Translations under genes and position numbers: made by a program
Notes under the pieces: model-generated
Told to the model about the DNA's origin: nothing
Seen by the model: only the letters and a program-made list of their open reading frames with translations
Database searches by the model: none
Shown here: positions 46,436-55,904 of the stretch, one piece after another
Numbering within the stretch: the stretch's first letter is position 1
Layout of the letters: each line of letters begins with the position of its first letter
Source: Gonocerus acuteangulatus
Taxonomy: Eukaryota; Arthropoda; Insecta; Hemiptera; Coreidae
Assembly (NCBI GenBank): GCA_946811695.1
Contig: OX328128.1
Coordinates: 79,175,666-79,239,665 of the forward strand
DNA length: 64,000 nt
Direction: 5' to 3'

Positions 46436-46979
46436 TAAATAAAATAAATTGAATTGACTCAGTTAATTCTCTTTTATAGACCTTCTGCCTGAAAAATATT
46501 GTTATATTTTAATTTTTTTCAAGTCTACATCAAATAACAAAAACAACTAGTACTTTGTATGTTTAAATTTTCTGAATAAAATATTTTACTAAATAAAAAT
46601 TAAAATGTTGGGATTCCTGCAAAATTGAACACTTTAAAACTACCCCTGAAGACAAAAGTCGCATTAATATCAAAAATATTCCCCAGGAAAGAAATCTTAA
46701 ACAGAATAGTAAAGTATTCTTATACATATAGCAATTTTAAATATTTATATTACTTCGTAAATTTTCTGTTACAATTAAGAATGAACTATTTTTGCTGTCG
46801 TTAATATTACACCACTTGTCTCATGAATTCAGTTTCTATAAAAAGTTGCTCCAACTTCCTAAATATATCAGATAGGCAAGTTGAAGAAAAACTTCTTTTC
46901 ATCACTACTCATTAACAAAATTGGAAATTCGATCAATCTATTTGATCAGTACATTTAATTTCTGCTGAGAAGGACGGTT

Positions 46980-47092
46980 TAAAGTATAGCAGAGTCAGCA
47001 ATTATTCACTATGACAAGTACTAAGTCGAGCGTGGCTAAAATTTTGGCATGGTCTATAATTGTTCACTACCACGAGTACTATATCGACCAGT
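46980..47092. repeat. about 58-bp tandem repeat, left part
   Basis: About two units with agtcagcaattattcactat and caagtactaagtcgag. The array continues at 48005-48165 after an insertion of about 0.9 kb. Confidence 0.7.
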
Positions 47093-48004
47093 GTTGGGCA
47101 AAAATCATTCAGAATAATGAATAAATCTGTTATTTCATTGTGAATAATATTTAATTCATACGCATTCAATGACTAACAGAACTTTTTTATTTTTATTCAT
47201 TATTGAATAAAAATGATTTACTTGAATGAAAATTGTAATTGAATAAAAAAACAGAGTTGGGCAAAAAATGAATTGCATAGTCTGGAAGTGACTTAAGTTG
47301 ATCCGAACGTGGCCCAGGGATGGGTGTAGTGACCCAGAAATACGCCTAAAGTGAACCGTAAACTGATCTAGACTCACCTGGAATGACCCAGGGATAAATA
47401 TAGTGAACCTAAAGTGATTATGAGAGGCCAGACGTAAGCCGGAAGTACCCGGCAACAGCTCAGATCCACCCGCAAGTGACCCAGGAATGAATATAGGGAG
47501 TCAAAATTAATTATTAAGTAATTTGTGTGGTGACTCTTGGAGAATAAAAACCAATCAGGAGCTTTGTTGTATGGAGACTCTGACATCATTTCTTTCATGA
47601 AACGTCAAAGCCTTAAATGGTTGGGACACGTCTAGAGAATGACCCCTGAGAGATTGCCAAGAAAGCTCCTTTATTGAATGCCTGGTGACAGAAGAAAGCG
47701 GGGAAAACCTCGATTGTGCTGGCTGGAAAACGTGAAGAAGAATCTGAAAGAAATGGGAATCCGCTGTTGGAGAGGTTTTGCGACAGATAGAGCTGCCTGG
47801 AATGAGCTGTTGGCTGAGGCCTTGGTCCTTCACGGACTTTAGTGTCTGTCTATAAGTAAATAAGTAAAAGTAATTACAGGAGACCGGAAGTGAACTTCAT
47901 GGTTAAAATTCATAATGAATGAAAAATAATGGATTGCTTGATGTTTGAATAACTTAATCAATGAATAAATTCTTATTATTTATTGAATAATGCCCAACTC
48001 CGAC
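47093..48004. mobile_element. hAT-like insertion inside a tandem array
   Basis: Left end cagtgttgggcaaaaatcat, right end gaataatgcccaactccg; the ends are inverted (TTGGGC/GCCCAA). The flanks atatcgac and acgtcgag may be an old 8-bp duplication (5 of 8 match); the same target reads tgtcgagg in an unfilled unit at 48120. CAGTGTTGGGC-type ends and 8-bp duplications are typical of hAT. It contains a LINE 3' fragment and a second gagttgggcaaaaaatga inside, so it is nested. No transposase. Confidence 0.55.
47595..47840 (+). pseudogene. 3' end of a non-LTR retrotransposon ORF
   Basis: Plus-strand translation RQSLKWLGHV, stop, then MTPERLPRKLLYWMPGDRRK, RGKPRLCWLENVKKNLKEMG, RCWRGFATDRAAWNELLAEA, LVLHGL and stop: the same C-terminal LINE motif as at 36840-37100, opposite strand. 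It ends in ctataagtaaataagtaaaa, a short-repeat tail. It has an in-frame stop and lies in the hAT-like insertion. Confidence 0.8.
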
Positions 48005-48165
48005 GTCGAGGATGGTTAAAAATATGGCAGAGTCTGCAATTTTTCATTACCTCAAGTACTAAGCCGAGAATGGTTAAAAATATGGCAGATTCTACAATTA
48101 TTCACTACCACAAGTACTATGTCGAGGATGGTTAATAGAATGGCAGTCTGCAATTGTTCTCTACA
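48005..48165. repeat. about 58-bp tandem repeat, right part
   Basis: Units with ggttaaaaatatggcagagt, ctgcaatt and caagtactaagccgag at about 48005, 48067 and 48127. Continuation of 46980-47092. 48166-48880 beyond it shows no exon. Confidence 0.75.
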
Positions 48166-48550
48166 AGTGCTAGGTTGCGGAAATACTCATTTTCAAATAG
48201 TGAAATAACTCTTCCTTGAACTTCAGCTTACAAAAAAAAAAGCACAAAGTTTATTTATTTGGAAAAATATTATTTTCTGATTTTATTGCTTTTACATAAA
48301 AATTGAATAATAATAAAAAGCAGATGCTGGCCATATGCTGCGTATATTATCTTATTTTTTTGCTATAGTTGTAAGCTAGCAATTGTTATAAATTACAATT
48401 TAAATAAATCGAATGTACAAGTTCTATGACTTAATATGTCATAAATTATTGCTAATATGGAAAATAAGGAATAATTGAGGCGTTGTAGATAAGAAGGGCG
48501 AACTCAACATCAAGTTCACACTAATTCCTCATCAATTACTATATAATTTG

Positions 48551-48556
48551 TTTATT
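48551..48556 (-). terminator. possible poly(A) signal of the V-ATPase subunit a gene
   Basis: TTTATT on the plus strand is AATAAA on the minus strand, 325 bp past the stop codon. Other AATAAA words occur further on, so this is only the first plausible one. Confidence 0.35.
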
Positions 48557-48880
48557 AACAATGAGACATCGCACAACGAACAAATGTTTGTACTGGAGTT
48601 TGCCCTTAAGGAAAAAATATTCTAACACATTTTACTTACACTACCTCTTGTTGAGTTTGCCTTCGTATCCACAACGCCTCAATTTAACTGCACTCTCAAG
48701 TTAGTTTTCTAAGAAAATAAATAACTTCTCGATAGGCACAATAAAGTATACAGATATTTACATAAAATATACCTAACACTTAATAGGCATTTAAGTTTAC
48801 AGTTCTTAATTTATAGAGCTACTGAGTACAGGATTTTCTCCATCGAAGAGACATGCTCCGGAGAATAATTCCATGGAGGA

Positions 48881-48986
48881 TTATCCGCTTAAATCGGATT
48901 CCTCGCTTTCTTCAAGGATGTTCTTTAACGAGAAAGGCTGGAAGGGGTAGCCGACTCCCTTGTAGAACTTGCTCATGAATTCAACC
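48881..48986 (-). CDS. Vha100: V-ATPase subunit a, last coding exon
   Basis: After an acceptor (ttgttttag) the exon completes the Trp codon split with the previous exon and encodes WVEFMSKFYKGVGYPFQPFS then LKNILEESEESDLSG and TAA at 48881-48883. RLHWVEFQNKFYxGxGxxFxPFS is the invariant C-terminal end of the animal 100-116 kDa subunit a. This tail faces the cytosol after the last membrane helix. The splice phase (2 nt + 1 nt) matches the exon at 50002-50176. Confidence 0.95.
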
Positions 48987-49080
48987 CTAAAACAAATAGA
49001 AATATATTACTGCTCAGGAATACAATATTGCAAACATGCTCTCTACCAAATTATGTATATACAATGCCTCCTTAACTAAT

Positions 49081-49130
49081 CAAAAAGTCCCACTTGCAGG
49101 AACTGTGTCATGTTAGCACGGTTCCGTTCA
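49081..49130. repeat. terminus of the abundant dispersed repeat, in an intron
   Basis: aaaaagtcccacttgcagga and actgtgtcatgttagcacgg match the termini of the 25040-26890 foldback. Confidence 0.6.
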
Positions 49131-49744
49131 TATCTCTAGTGCTATTAGTAAAGGAATAGTTATTGGTGAAGTTTGATCTTTCGTGAAAAATATAAAATAA
49201 AATCTCGAAGAGAAAATAGATTTAAGGCACCACAACAGGAAACTGACAGTGTCATGGTGACTTCCCCCACCTTCCCAACGTTCACTCTTGGACACACTAT
49301 AACAATGTTTCACATTTTCTTACCTTACACCAGCATCAACCTCCAACAATTACCCGATCGATTGTAGGACTTTACATTTTTTTAATAGTTAATAATAGAA
49401 TTGCACAATGCATAATTTCAATTAATATATGAAGAAGATTTGATGAAATCGAAAATTATATATTTTTAAGAACTGGGTGAAGCTATTTGTAAATAATAAA
49501 ATCAACACGAATAGCAATTAAAAGATAATTGAGATATAAAGCCTCTGTTACTTTAACCTTTAGGGAAAACATATTAGTCATTAGAGATTCTAAAAATGCT
49601 CAGAAAATGTAATATATTATTTCATTATGACTTCTTTAGACGCCTCAGGGATGACATTGATCTCTGACGAGGATTTAATGAGGCTAATAACGCTCTTTAT
49701 TTTCGCTAGTTACCATTGATTTTATAAGAGCTAATAGCACTAGG

Positions 49745-49910
49745 ACGGAGAAGCAACATACAGGGCTAAAATAGCCCACGAGTTAACTCGTGTGGAGCGT
49801 CAGGGGTTCGGACAGTGTAACACGAGTTATCTCGTATGGAGTGCCTAGGGCCCTGCAAGTCGAACACGGGTTAACTCGTTCAGAGCAACAAAAGGGTTAA
49901 CTTGTCCATG
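49745..49910. repeat. dispersed repeat with palindromic CACGAGTTAACTCGTG motif
   Basis: In the 1-kb intron: a perfect 16-bp palindrome at about 49778, with variants aacacgagttatctcgt and aacacgggttaactcgt each followed by a spacer, then agcaacaaaagggttaa. A second copy lies at 60121-60225 in another intron of the same gene. Confidence 0.7.
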
Positions 49911-50001
49911 GGAAAATCGAAACGGGATGTATATCCGAGATATGTCATGATTCTTAAGCAGCTAATAATGTAGTTGAAAAATGAAGTTGATTTCGCCTTA
50001 C

Positions 50002-50176
50002 CAGTGAAGCCTAAGTGTGTGTAGAAATGCAGACAATCCCTCCATTAGTACAAGGATTGCTACCGTGAAGAATGACCAGAAAGAGAAAATGATGTAGAGT
50101 GTAACTCCTCCGATTATTACAGGATCGTAGCCTATGCCTTTCTTTAAAACCATATTCCACAATACTTCTGAAAGCT
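50002..50176 (-). CDS. Vha100: V-ATPase subunit a, penultimate coding exon
   Basis: Acceptor tatttttcag at its 5' end and donor GTAAGG at 50001-49996. With one C from the previous exon it starts with Q and reads [40 protein letters not shown] and [29 protein letters not shown] and [15 protein letters not shown] are hallmarks of subunit a. The hydrophobic run [20 protein letters not shown] is a membrane helix, and the MEGLSAFLH helix lines the proton path in the known family. Confidence 0.97.
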
Positions 50177-50210
50177 CTGAAAAATACATTTACAATTATT
50201 ATTTTCAATA

Positions 50211-50906
50211 TACAGTAGACTCTCCCTAATCCAGCGTCGTCGAGACTGCGGTACAGTCGGATTAGAGAATTCAGTTAGATGCGTCCCTACCATATCGAAC
50301 TATCGAATATGAAAATAGGAGCAAACGAACATATTGGAAATATATTGGAAAATAGTCTTAGTCAATATTTTATTAAAGGTATTTCCGGCTATTTTAAAGG
50401 AGTTAGAGTTCCGACAATTTACTACAAGTCGTAATGTCCACAACGCAAGAGCAAAGTGAGAAATCTGAAAAACAATATTTTTCATATTCGATAGTTCGAC
50501 ATGGTAGGGGCGATATGAGGATATAATAATATGTACCATTTTAAATCCTGCATCTTTATTAAAATTACTTTTGAAACTTGCACTCCACTTGTGATGAATA
50601 TTCGAACTAGACTGGCTAAAATCAGGCGTTCCAGCCAAAGGTGCCTTAGTAGAAGCATTTCTTTCCTTAGTAGAAACATAAGTTCCTGCCTATAAAACGA
50701 AACATATGTGCCTTCCTTGACTTCCATTCAATGAAATACCACGAAACAAATGTTTGGCTAGCTAGGAAGGGAAGGTTTTCTAGGAACCCTCGAGCAGGTC
50801 TAGCTCCGGCGAGTTCTGAACTCCATCTCTCATTCCACTCTGAGACTGCAATGGATTAGATAGAGCAACGGATAAGAGAACACCGGACAAGGGAGAGTCT
50901 ACTGTA
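50211..50906. mobile_element. pogo/Tigger-like non-autonomous element with TA duplication
   Basis: Element 50213-50904 with ends cagtagactctccctaatcc and ggacaagggagagtctactg (14-bp perfect inverted match, then similar). TA lies on both sides. CAG...CTG ends with TA duplication are those of pogo/Tigger. It lies in the V-ATPase intron and holds a nested inverted-repeat element at 50281-50511. No transposase. Confidence 0.75.
50281..50511. mobile_element. 231-bp inverted-repeat element (MITE-like), nested
   Basis: gcgtccctaccatatcgaac, tatcgaatatgaaaa at the left and ttttcatattcgatagttcg, acatggtaggggcg at the right. The same terminus occurs at 60976-61012 and is tandemly amplified at 61833-62034. 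Confidence 0.75.
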
Positions 50907-51143
50907 TTTATATGTGGTAGAAGATCAAATTTTAAACAAAACACTCACTTTCTAGTGCTAGGCGTGGCCCTACCTGCGGAGGGTTCTTAGAGGTGTAGGC
51001 TGTAATTATATATTACTAGCTGTTACCCAGTGTACCATGCTACACCAACTTTATATTATATAGCTGTAAGTAACAAATATACAGCTGGTAGACTATTTTC
51101 ACCTTGCCTATGACACTTCCCGAATCAAGACCTACCGTCATTT

Positions 51144-52333
51144 GGGGTGAGTTTGGGCAGGTAGTACAAGTTCGGACAGTCGTGCATGGCGCAGGAAATC
51201 ACGTGACCTGGAGCAAGTTTTTTCATTAGGGACATAATTGGCTTGACAAATATGATCGATATTACATTTTTCCCATATAGTTAAGCCGAAATCGCCGTGA
51301 GAACACTTTGAAGTGTGTAACGAATATTTTAATGTAAGTTGTAATTTCCATGATTTTTGAAATGCTTGAAACAAACGTCTGTGTAAGTAATTAAACCCTA
51401 ATTTTTCATATAGTATAGTAGGTTTATATGCTGTATAATGATACATAAATAAATATATTTATTTTTTTTGTTCAACAACTTTTTTTTCTCGTTTAAGTAA
51501 AGAACTCGCATACTGTGGGGTGAGTTCGGACATGCATCAATTACACCTGCGTTATCTTTGCTTAAGGGAAAAAAGTATTTATTCCAAAGAGGCTTTGAAA
51601 AATGTGATTGACTATGTCAAATCCAAGAAGACTCTGAGAGAAGCAGCGGATCAATTTATATTTTGTTCAACAAAATACCTAAATCGACTTTAAATGATAA
51701 ATTTAGAGGAATACACACCAAAAAAAAGTGGTGGCTAAACTAAATTTAGTAAAGAAGAAAAAAAAAACACCAAAGAGAATTTTCCTGCAGCTGAATTTGA
51801 TTTTCCATCAACTCGATTAAGATATTCCCCAAATCGTAAAAACATATTTTGACAGGTCAGTAAAAAAATTGCAGGATTTTAAGACAACAAGCCCAGACTG
51901 GAATGGTTTTACGGCTTTATGAAAAGGAATCAGCCATTAATGGAACGCCTTGCACAAAGCATCAAAAGGTGTAGAGCAGAAGTTGATAAGGAATAAGTTA
52001 AAGAATATTTTGTTAATCTAAAAAATATTATAGAAAATATTCCTCTTCAGAATATCGTCCATTATGACCGAACTTACTTCAATGATAGTTTAAGTTTAGA
52101 TTTTTACAGAAATTAAAGGCTGTCCGAACTCACCCCATACGTAGGGGTGAGTTCGGACACATTTTAGCAATAAAAAAAATTTAAAATTTTTGAGATATTC
52201 AAAAAACAAAATACACTATTCAATAGGGAAAGGTTAAGGGTTCATACATGAATTTTTCCAGATTTTTATAAAAATTCTCTCTTTTTTTATTACGAGAAAA
52301 CCTCGAAAATGTGTCCGAACTCGCCCCAAAATG
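51144..52333 (+). mobile_element. decayed pogo-class transposon with repeated terminal motif
   Basis: The word ggggtgagttcggaca (or its complement) occurs at both ends (51144, 52312) and inside (51517; an inverted pair at 52121-52159). These look like terminal and subterminal transposase-binding repeats. Between them lies a broken HTH/DDE transposase frame (51525-52115). Located in the 8.8-kb intron of the V-ATPase gene. Confidence 0.65.
51525..52115 (+). pseudogene. pogo/Tigger-type transposase, N-terminal half, frameshifted
   Basis: Across frames the translation reads YSKEALKNVIDYVKSKKTLR, EAA, IPKSTLNDKFRGIHTKKSGG (a psq-type helix-turn-helix with the usual IPxSTLxxK), then RIFL...STRLDIPQIVK, WFYGFMKRNQPLMERLAQSI, KRCRAEVDKE and QNIVHYDRTYFNDS, where the first catalytic Asp region of DDE_1 would be (NxDET replaced by HYDRT). 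Several frameshifts and stops; the catalytic half is deleted. Family: pogo/Tigger with HTH_psq. Confidence 0.8.
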
Positions 52334-53013
52334 TGTCCGAACAAAAGCAGTGGATTCATATAAGGAACAAATTGAATGGCTTTTTCTTTTTTTTTTTCCA
52401 CAATATAGTATCCCTATACTGTGGGAGTTTATTTAGATTCTGCAGGTTCCATTTTCCAATACTGCCTACATTACAATCAAAGTAATATATATTTTTTTTT
52501 CTGAGTTTTAAAAGTATAATAATAATAATATTGGGTGGAGTGAATAAAAGCCTAGCAGTTGCTAGAACTAGGTATTTTCCAAGCAATTGCTTAGTTCTGA
52601 GTGAATAAAAATGTTAGCTGCAGCTAGGGCTAGCACTTGCTTAGTTTATCACGGTTCCTAGCTGCAGCTAGGTAGAAGGTGTGAATAAAGAGCTGTGACT
52701 AGGTTCTAAGGGCAGCAATTGCTAGGGAAAAAGCTAGTCTGGTCTGGCTCATGCTAGCTTTTTAGTTAGCCATTTCTTTTTACTCAATCATGGCGGTGTT
52801 AACGCATGTTCGTAAGGAAAAGGAGTATTATATGTGCCGAGACGTCTTAAAGTTCTATTTTCACCTTCTTTAGCTGCATTCTTCTGTAGTAAAACGATTC
52901 TTTAAAGTTCTCAAGTTGATGGATCTTTATTTTCTTCCGTACCGTAAACCTCAACCATTTTCGAACTTTTTCAATTTTTTATTTGCAATTTGTTGTGAAG
53001 GAGTGCTGGGTTC

Positions 53014-53319
53014 CTAATTCCTTGTTCGATGCTTGTCGATGAGTCGGTGAATGTAACTGTGATTGTTCCTGGGATTTTTGCCCTTAATCAATAATTTGTA
53101 AAAAGCTATTCCCCACTGCTTCAATTTTATAGGCTTATTACCGGTGGCTTTTTGGTCGGTTTTCTTCTTTATGCTTGATATCATGTTACTCAGCAACTTA
53201 TTTAATTGTGCAACAGTGACTGTTTTCCCTATGGCAATTGAAAATTCATTACTAATTCTGTCCCAAGCATGTTTTCTTTCTTTAATAGCAGCTTGTAATT
53301 TAGATTTTTCCATTACCAC
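53014..53319 (-). CDS. Myb/SANT-like DNA-binding protein of the Harbinger-like element
   Basis: 101 codons: MVMEKSKLQAAIKERKHAWD, RISNEFSIAIGKTVTVAQLN, KLLSNMISSIKKKTDQ and a basic tail. The pattern W-x2-I-x2-EFN... TVxQLxxLxxNMxxxxKK resembles the Myb/SANT-like (Myb_DNA-bind_5 or MADF-like) protein that accompanies Harbinger transposases and is domesticated in several genomes. Frame intact over this length but probably lacking its native start, since another repeat is inserted just upstream. A transposon protein, not part of the host gene around it. Confidence 0.55.
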   Translation of the reverse strand: MVMEKSKLQAAIKERKHAWDRISNEFSIAIGKTVTVAQLNKLLSNMISSIKKKTDQKATGNKPIKLKQWGIAFYKLLIKGKNPRNNHSYIHRLIDKHRTRN

Positions 53320-53344
53320 AGGATCATTGAGAAATACTGTTATA

Positions 53345-53617
53345 AAAAGTGACCGATCCAGGTCGGGAGGGGCTGGGAGTATTTGGGGGGAGGGCTGAGA
53401 GCATTTGGGGGGTATGGAATATTATCAACCTAGAACTTGGAATAGTTAGCCAATTAAAATGCTATTACACCAAAAAGAAATTATTTTTTTCTGACCAAAG
53501 TGGTCTCATTTAATTTATTTTTAAGGTTTTTATGACACATCTTTACAGATTTCGTAGGGGGATGCAGCGCCCTCAGCTCATCCCCCCCCCCTTATGGGGC
53601 CCATGCTTGTCGGGAGT
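53345..53617 (+). mobile_element. short G-tract-ended repeat, copy 3
   Basis: gagtatttggggggagggct, gtatggaatattatcaacct, tttatgacacatctttacag and a final C run before ttatggggcccatgc. Same family as 35835-36062, nested in the Harbinger-like element. Confidence 0.65.
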
Positions 53618-54062
53618 GTCACAAGACACACAGAACCCGATGAGGAGAGAGAGAGACAAGCAACAAACCCTGACAGGAAGGAAGAGGGATGAGGGAGGGA
53701 GGAAAGAATCCCAGCTGCAGCTAGGGGGTTAGCAACAGCTACCCTTAGCATTTCCTCAGTTTATGAGGAACTGAGTCTAACTTACTTAGATCTTGTTTCC
53801 TAGAAGTAGCTCTTGTTTATTCACTCCGTATTGAGGAAGAGCTACATCTAAGGGCTGGATTCTACCTGCTAGATCCTAGCTTTTATTTACTCCACCCATT
53901 AAGATAGAGAAATATGATGGCGTAATGATAACAACTATAATAAAAATACAAATAAAAATAGTAATAATAATATTGAAAAAGAAACAAATAACAATATCAA
54001 AATTATAAATTAATTGAAAGAACGAAATGAATTGAAAAACAAATGAATTAAATAAATGAATA

Positions 54063-54540
54063 ATGAAAAGAAAACGTCCGTTCTTGCAATGGCTTATTCT
54101 TGCGATTATCGAAACAAAATTTAATCAGGATTGTGGTCATGAGAAACTTCAATTATTTACAGCAGCATTATTTTTCAAAAACAAATGCACTGTTTTTCTC
54201 ATTTGTTCCGATACTAAAGATAAAGGAATGAATTCTGTATACGCACTTTTGATGAGATTATATGATATAATAATAAAAAATAATGATTTGTCAGTAAATG
54301 AAATTATTTACAGTGATGGACCATCGTCTCAGTTTAAAAATAAAAATATGTCAAGATTGCTTTACATACTTTCAGAAAAATTTCACAAAAAGTTTTAGCG
54401 GAAATATTTTACTACAGCTCATGACAAACGTGTAGTAGATAGGGTGGCAGAAAGAGTAAAAAACTCAGTAGAGTTTGCTAATGTTGCATCTAGTTTAATG
54501 ACAAACACAACAATTTTCCGAATCAGCCAAGTAGATAATT
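54063..54540 (+). pseudogene. remnant of an uncharacterised transposon-related protein
   Basis: 112 codons with LQLFTAALFFKNKCTVFLIC, then NEIIYSDGPSSQFKNKNMSR and LLYILSEKFHKKF. After a stop and frame change it continues YFTTAHDKRVVDRVAERVKN and SVEFANV. This resembles a widespread uncharacterised arthropod repeat protein with SDGPSSQFKN followed by an (A/T)HGKGxVDGxGxxVK motif, here with the glycines lost. Origin in a mobile element is inferred from its decay and from repetitive downstream text. Confidence 0.5.
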
Positions 54541-54559
54541 GAGCCTGCTATAAGCTCAG

Positions 54560-54835
54560 ACAATCCATGGGTAATATTAAATACATAGTTTTTATAAAGC
54601 AAATGCATGTGATAAATTGCATTTCGCTAATCAAAAATTCAACTATGGAAAACAAACTGAAACCAGCAAGTTAACAGATCAAAAACTCAATATTTCAAAT
54701 TTTAATGTTAGTAACTGGTGTGCAGTTACATATGATAAAATTAAGTTGTATTTCATTTTATATTGCCCAGAAAAACCCTTCACTGAAGTAATGAATGTTT
54801 TGCATGTTGGGAAGTAAATGGGTTAAATTAACACA
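54560..54835 (+). pseudogene. downstream part of the same remnant
   Basis: FIKQMHVINCISLI in one frame; an open run from 54617 with KLNISNFNVSNWCAVTYDKI, KLYFILYCPEKPFTEVMNVL. The text gtttttataaagcaaatgca tgtgataaa recurs at 56690 and 56980, so several decayed copies of this segment exist. Confidence 0.4.
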
Positions 54836-54839
54836 ATCA

Positions 54840-55420
54840 ATCTTGAGAATAAGTCTATATTATCACAACGCATTTAGCTGGGAGAGATATACATCGGCCA
54901 TCTATATCAAATACATCTAAATCTATTATATATTAAATAATTACATAAAAACATAAATATGATTTATATATCTAACATTGCACATGTAGGTAGTTCTCAT
55001 TCTGAATAGCAATTTTAGATGGTCATCATTATTTTTTATTCTTAATTTTAGTTTTTTGGGATACTATATGCCATGCTCACATCATATTTAAGGTCATCAG
55101 AAACGATACAAAGTGATAAAATTAGTTTTTTTTTTCATTACTTGCATCAATCTGAAAGTCCAACATGAATCTGAGGTCCAATGGTAGTTTTCAATAAAAT
55201 CCATTGAGATAACAGCTGTATTTGGGGAGGCTACATTCTTCAAATTTTTGTAAAAGGTTGTGATTTATCGATGTAGCTATGAATGCAGGATTAATTTGTT
55301 CAATTTTTCTATTAATTTATCAATAAACTCATCAACTTTGCTGGAACACCAGAACATTTTACTTCAATCAACCGAAACACATTGACTGTACTCAACAAAA
55401 TCTATTTGTAGTTTTGGGTA
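54840..55420. other. intron sequence, nothing recognised
   Basis: AT-rich V-ATPase intron sequence without identifiable element boundaries. Confidence 0.4.
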
Positions 55421-55432
55421 ACAACTCTTATT

Positions 55433-55594
55433 GGGGTCTCCCGTGGTCTAATGGCTAGCGCCGTGGATTCATAAGCGGGAGATGGTGGGTTCGATTCCCA
55501 ACCTCCGGCAGAATTTTATCATCCCACGGCTCGCTGGTAAAATTCCTCGTTGCACCCTGGATGTCGGCGCTAACGACCTAGATGTAGATGCGCC

Positions 55595-55639
<45 letters not shown>
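55433..55639 (+). mobile_element. full-length tRNA-derived SINE (family A)
   Basis: Head ggggtctcccgtggtctaat, ggctagcgccgtggattcat, gatggtgggttcgattccca, body and 3' hairpin ggcgctaacgacctagatgt, agatgcgccgt, then about 43 A. Nearly identical to 32253-32490. The direct repeat cttatt flanks it (55427-55432, 55640-55645), shorter than for the other copies. Confidence 0.9.
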
Positions 55640-55641
<2 letters not shown>

Positions 55642-55683
55642 TATTTTTTTAGTGGAGATGGAGATAGTTAGCCGTTGCAGAGA

Positions 55684-55903
55684 TACGCAGACAAGGTATA
55701 GTTGGGATTCGCCTAGGAGAAAAAAACATCAGACTTTCAGGAGGAAATCTGTATTTGGACGTTTCAGCTGCACATTGGCAGCCTTCTTCAGCACTAGAAA
55801 ATGCCTAGGGGAGCACCTGGAGGAAGACCTCAAGGACACTTAGGTAACCATGGTTGGACGTTTTTTTCTCCTAGCCGAATCCCAACTATACCTTGTCTGC
55901 GTA
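55684..55903. mobile_element. 216-bp inverted-terminal-repeat element with TA flanks and a hammerhead-like core
   Basis: Ends cgcagacaaggtatagttgg, gattcgcctaggagaaaaaa and their reverse complement at the right (about 41 bp), with TA at 55684-55685 and 55902-55903. Inside, the minus strand reads gctgaagaaggctgccaatg, tgcagctgaaacgtc: CTGAAGA, stem GCTGC/GCAGC, GAAAC, GTC. This could be a Tc1/mariner-type MITE or an inverted Penelope terminal-repeat pair; the TA flanks favour the first, the inner motif the second. Confidence 0.6.
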
Positions 55904-55904
55904 A

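Larger units (their letters stand above)
46118..46504. mobile_element. inverted pair of Penelope-type terminal repeats
   Basis: Two arms of about 180 bp in opposite orientation around an axis near 46318: caatatttgtcaggcagaag, gagaattaac, ttcaatttatttt, agctctacatgttt, ctcttcaggagct, cactaaactataaatacagc and caatggccacgtccaaac on the left, with reverse complements on the right. The outer context and the related sequence next to a GIY-YIG fragment (13211-13301) suggest terminal repeats of a Penelope-like element in inverted orientation, with the coding part lost. Each arm carries a hammerhead-like motif. Confidence 0.75.
52530..53900. mobile_element. PIF/Harbinger-like element carrying only a Myb-like gene
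   Basis: Element 52533-53897 with 3-bp ATT on both sides. Ends gggtggagtgaataaaagcc and cttttatttactccaccc, with many subterminal gctag/ctagc words (52545-52760 and 53710-53885). A 3-bp duplication plus an encoded Myb/SANT-like protein point to PIF/Harbinger, though the duplication is ATT and not the usual TWA. A G-tract repeat is nested at 53345-53617. No DDE nuclease gene is seen. Confidence 0.65.

Noticed and set aside
53144..53398. Plus-strand frame opposite the Myb-like protein
   Set aside because: Antisense shadow; hydrophobic composition arises from the complementary strand.
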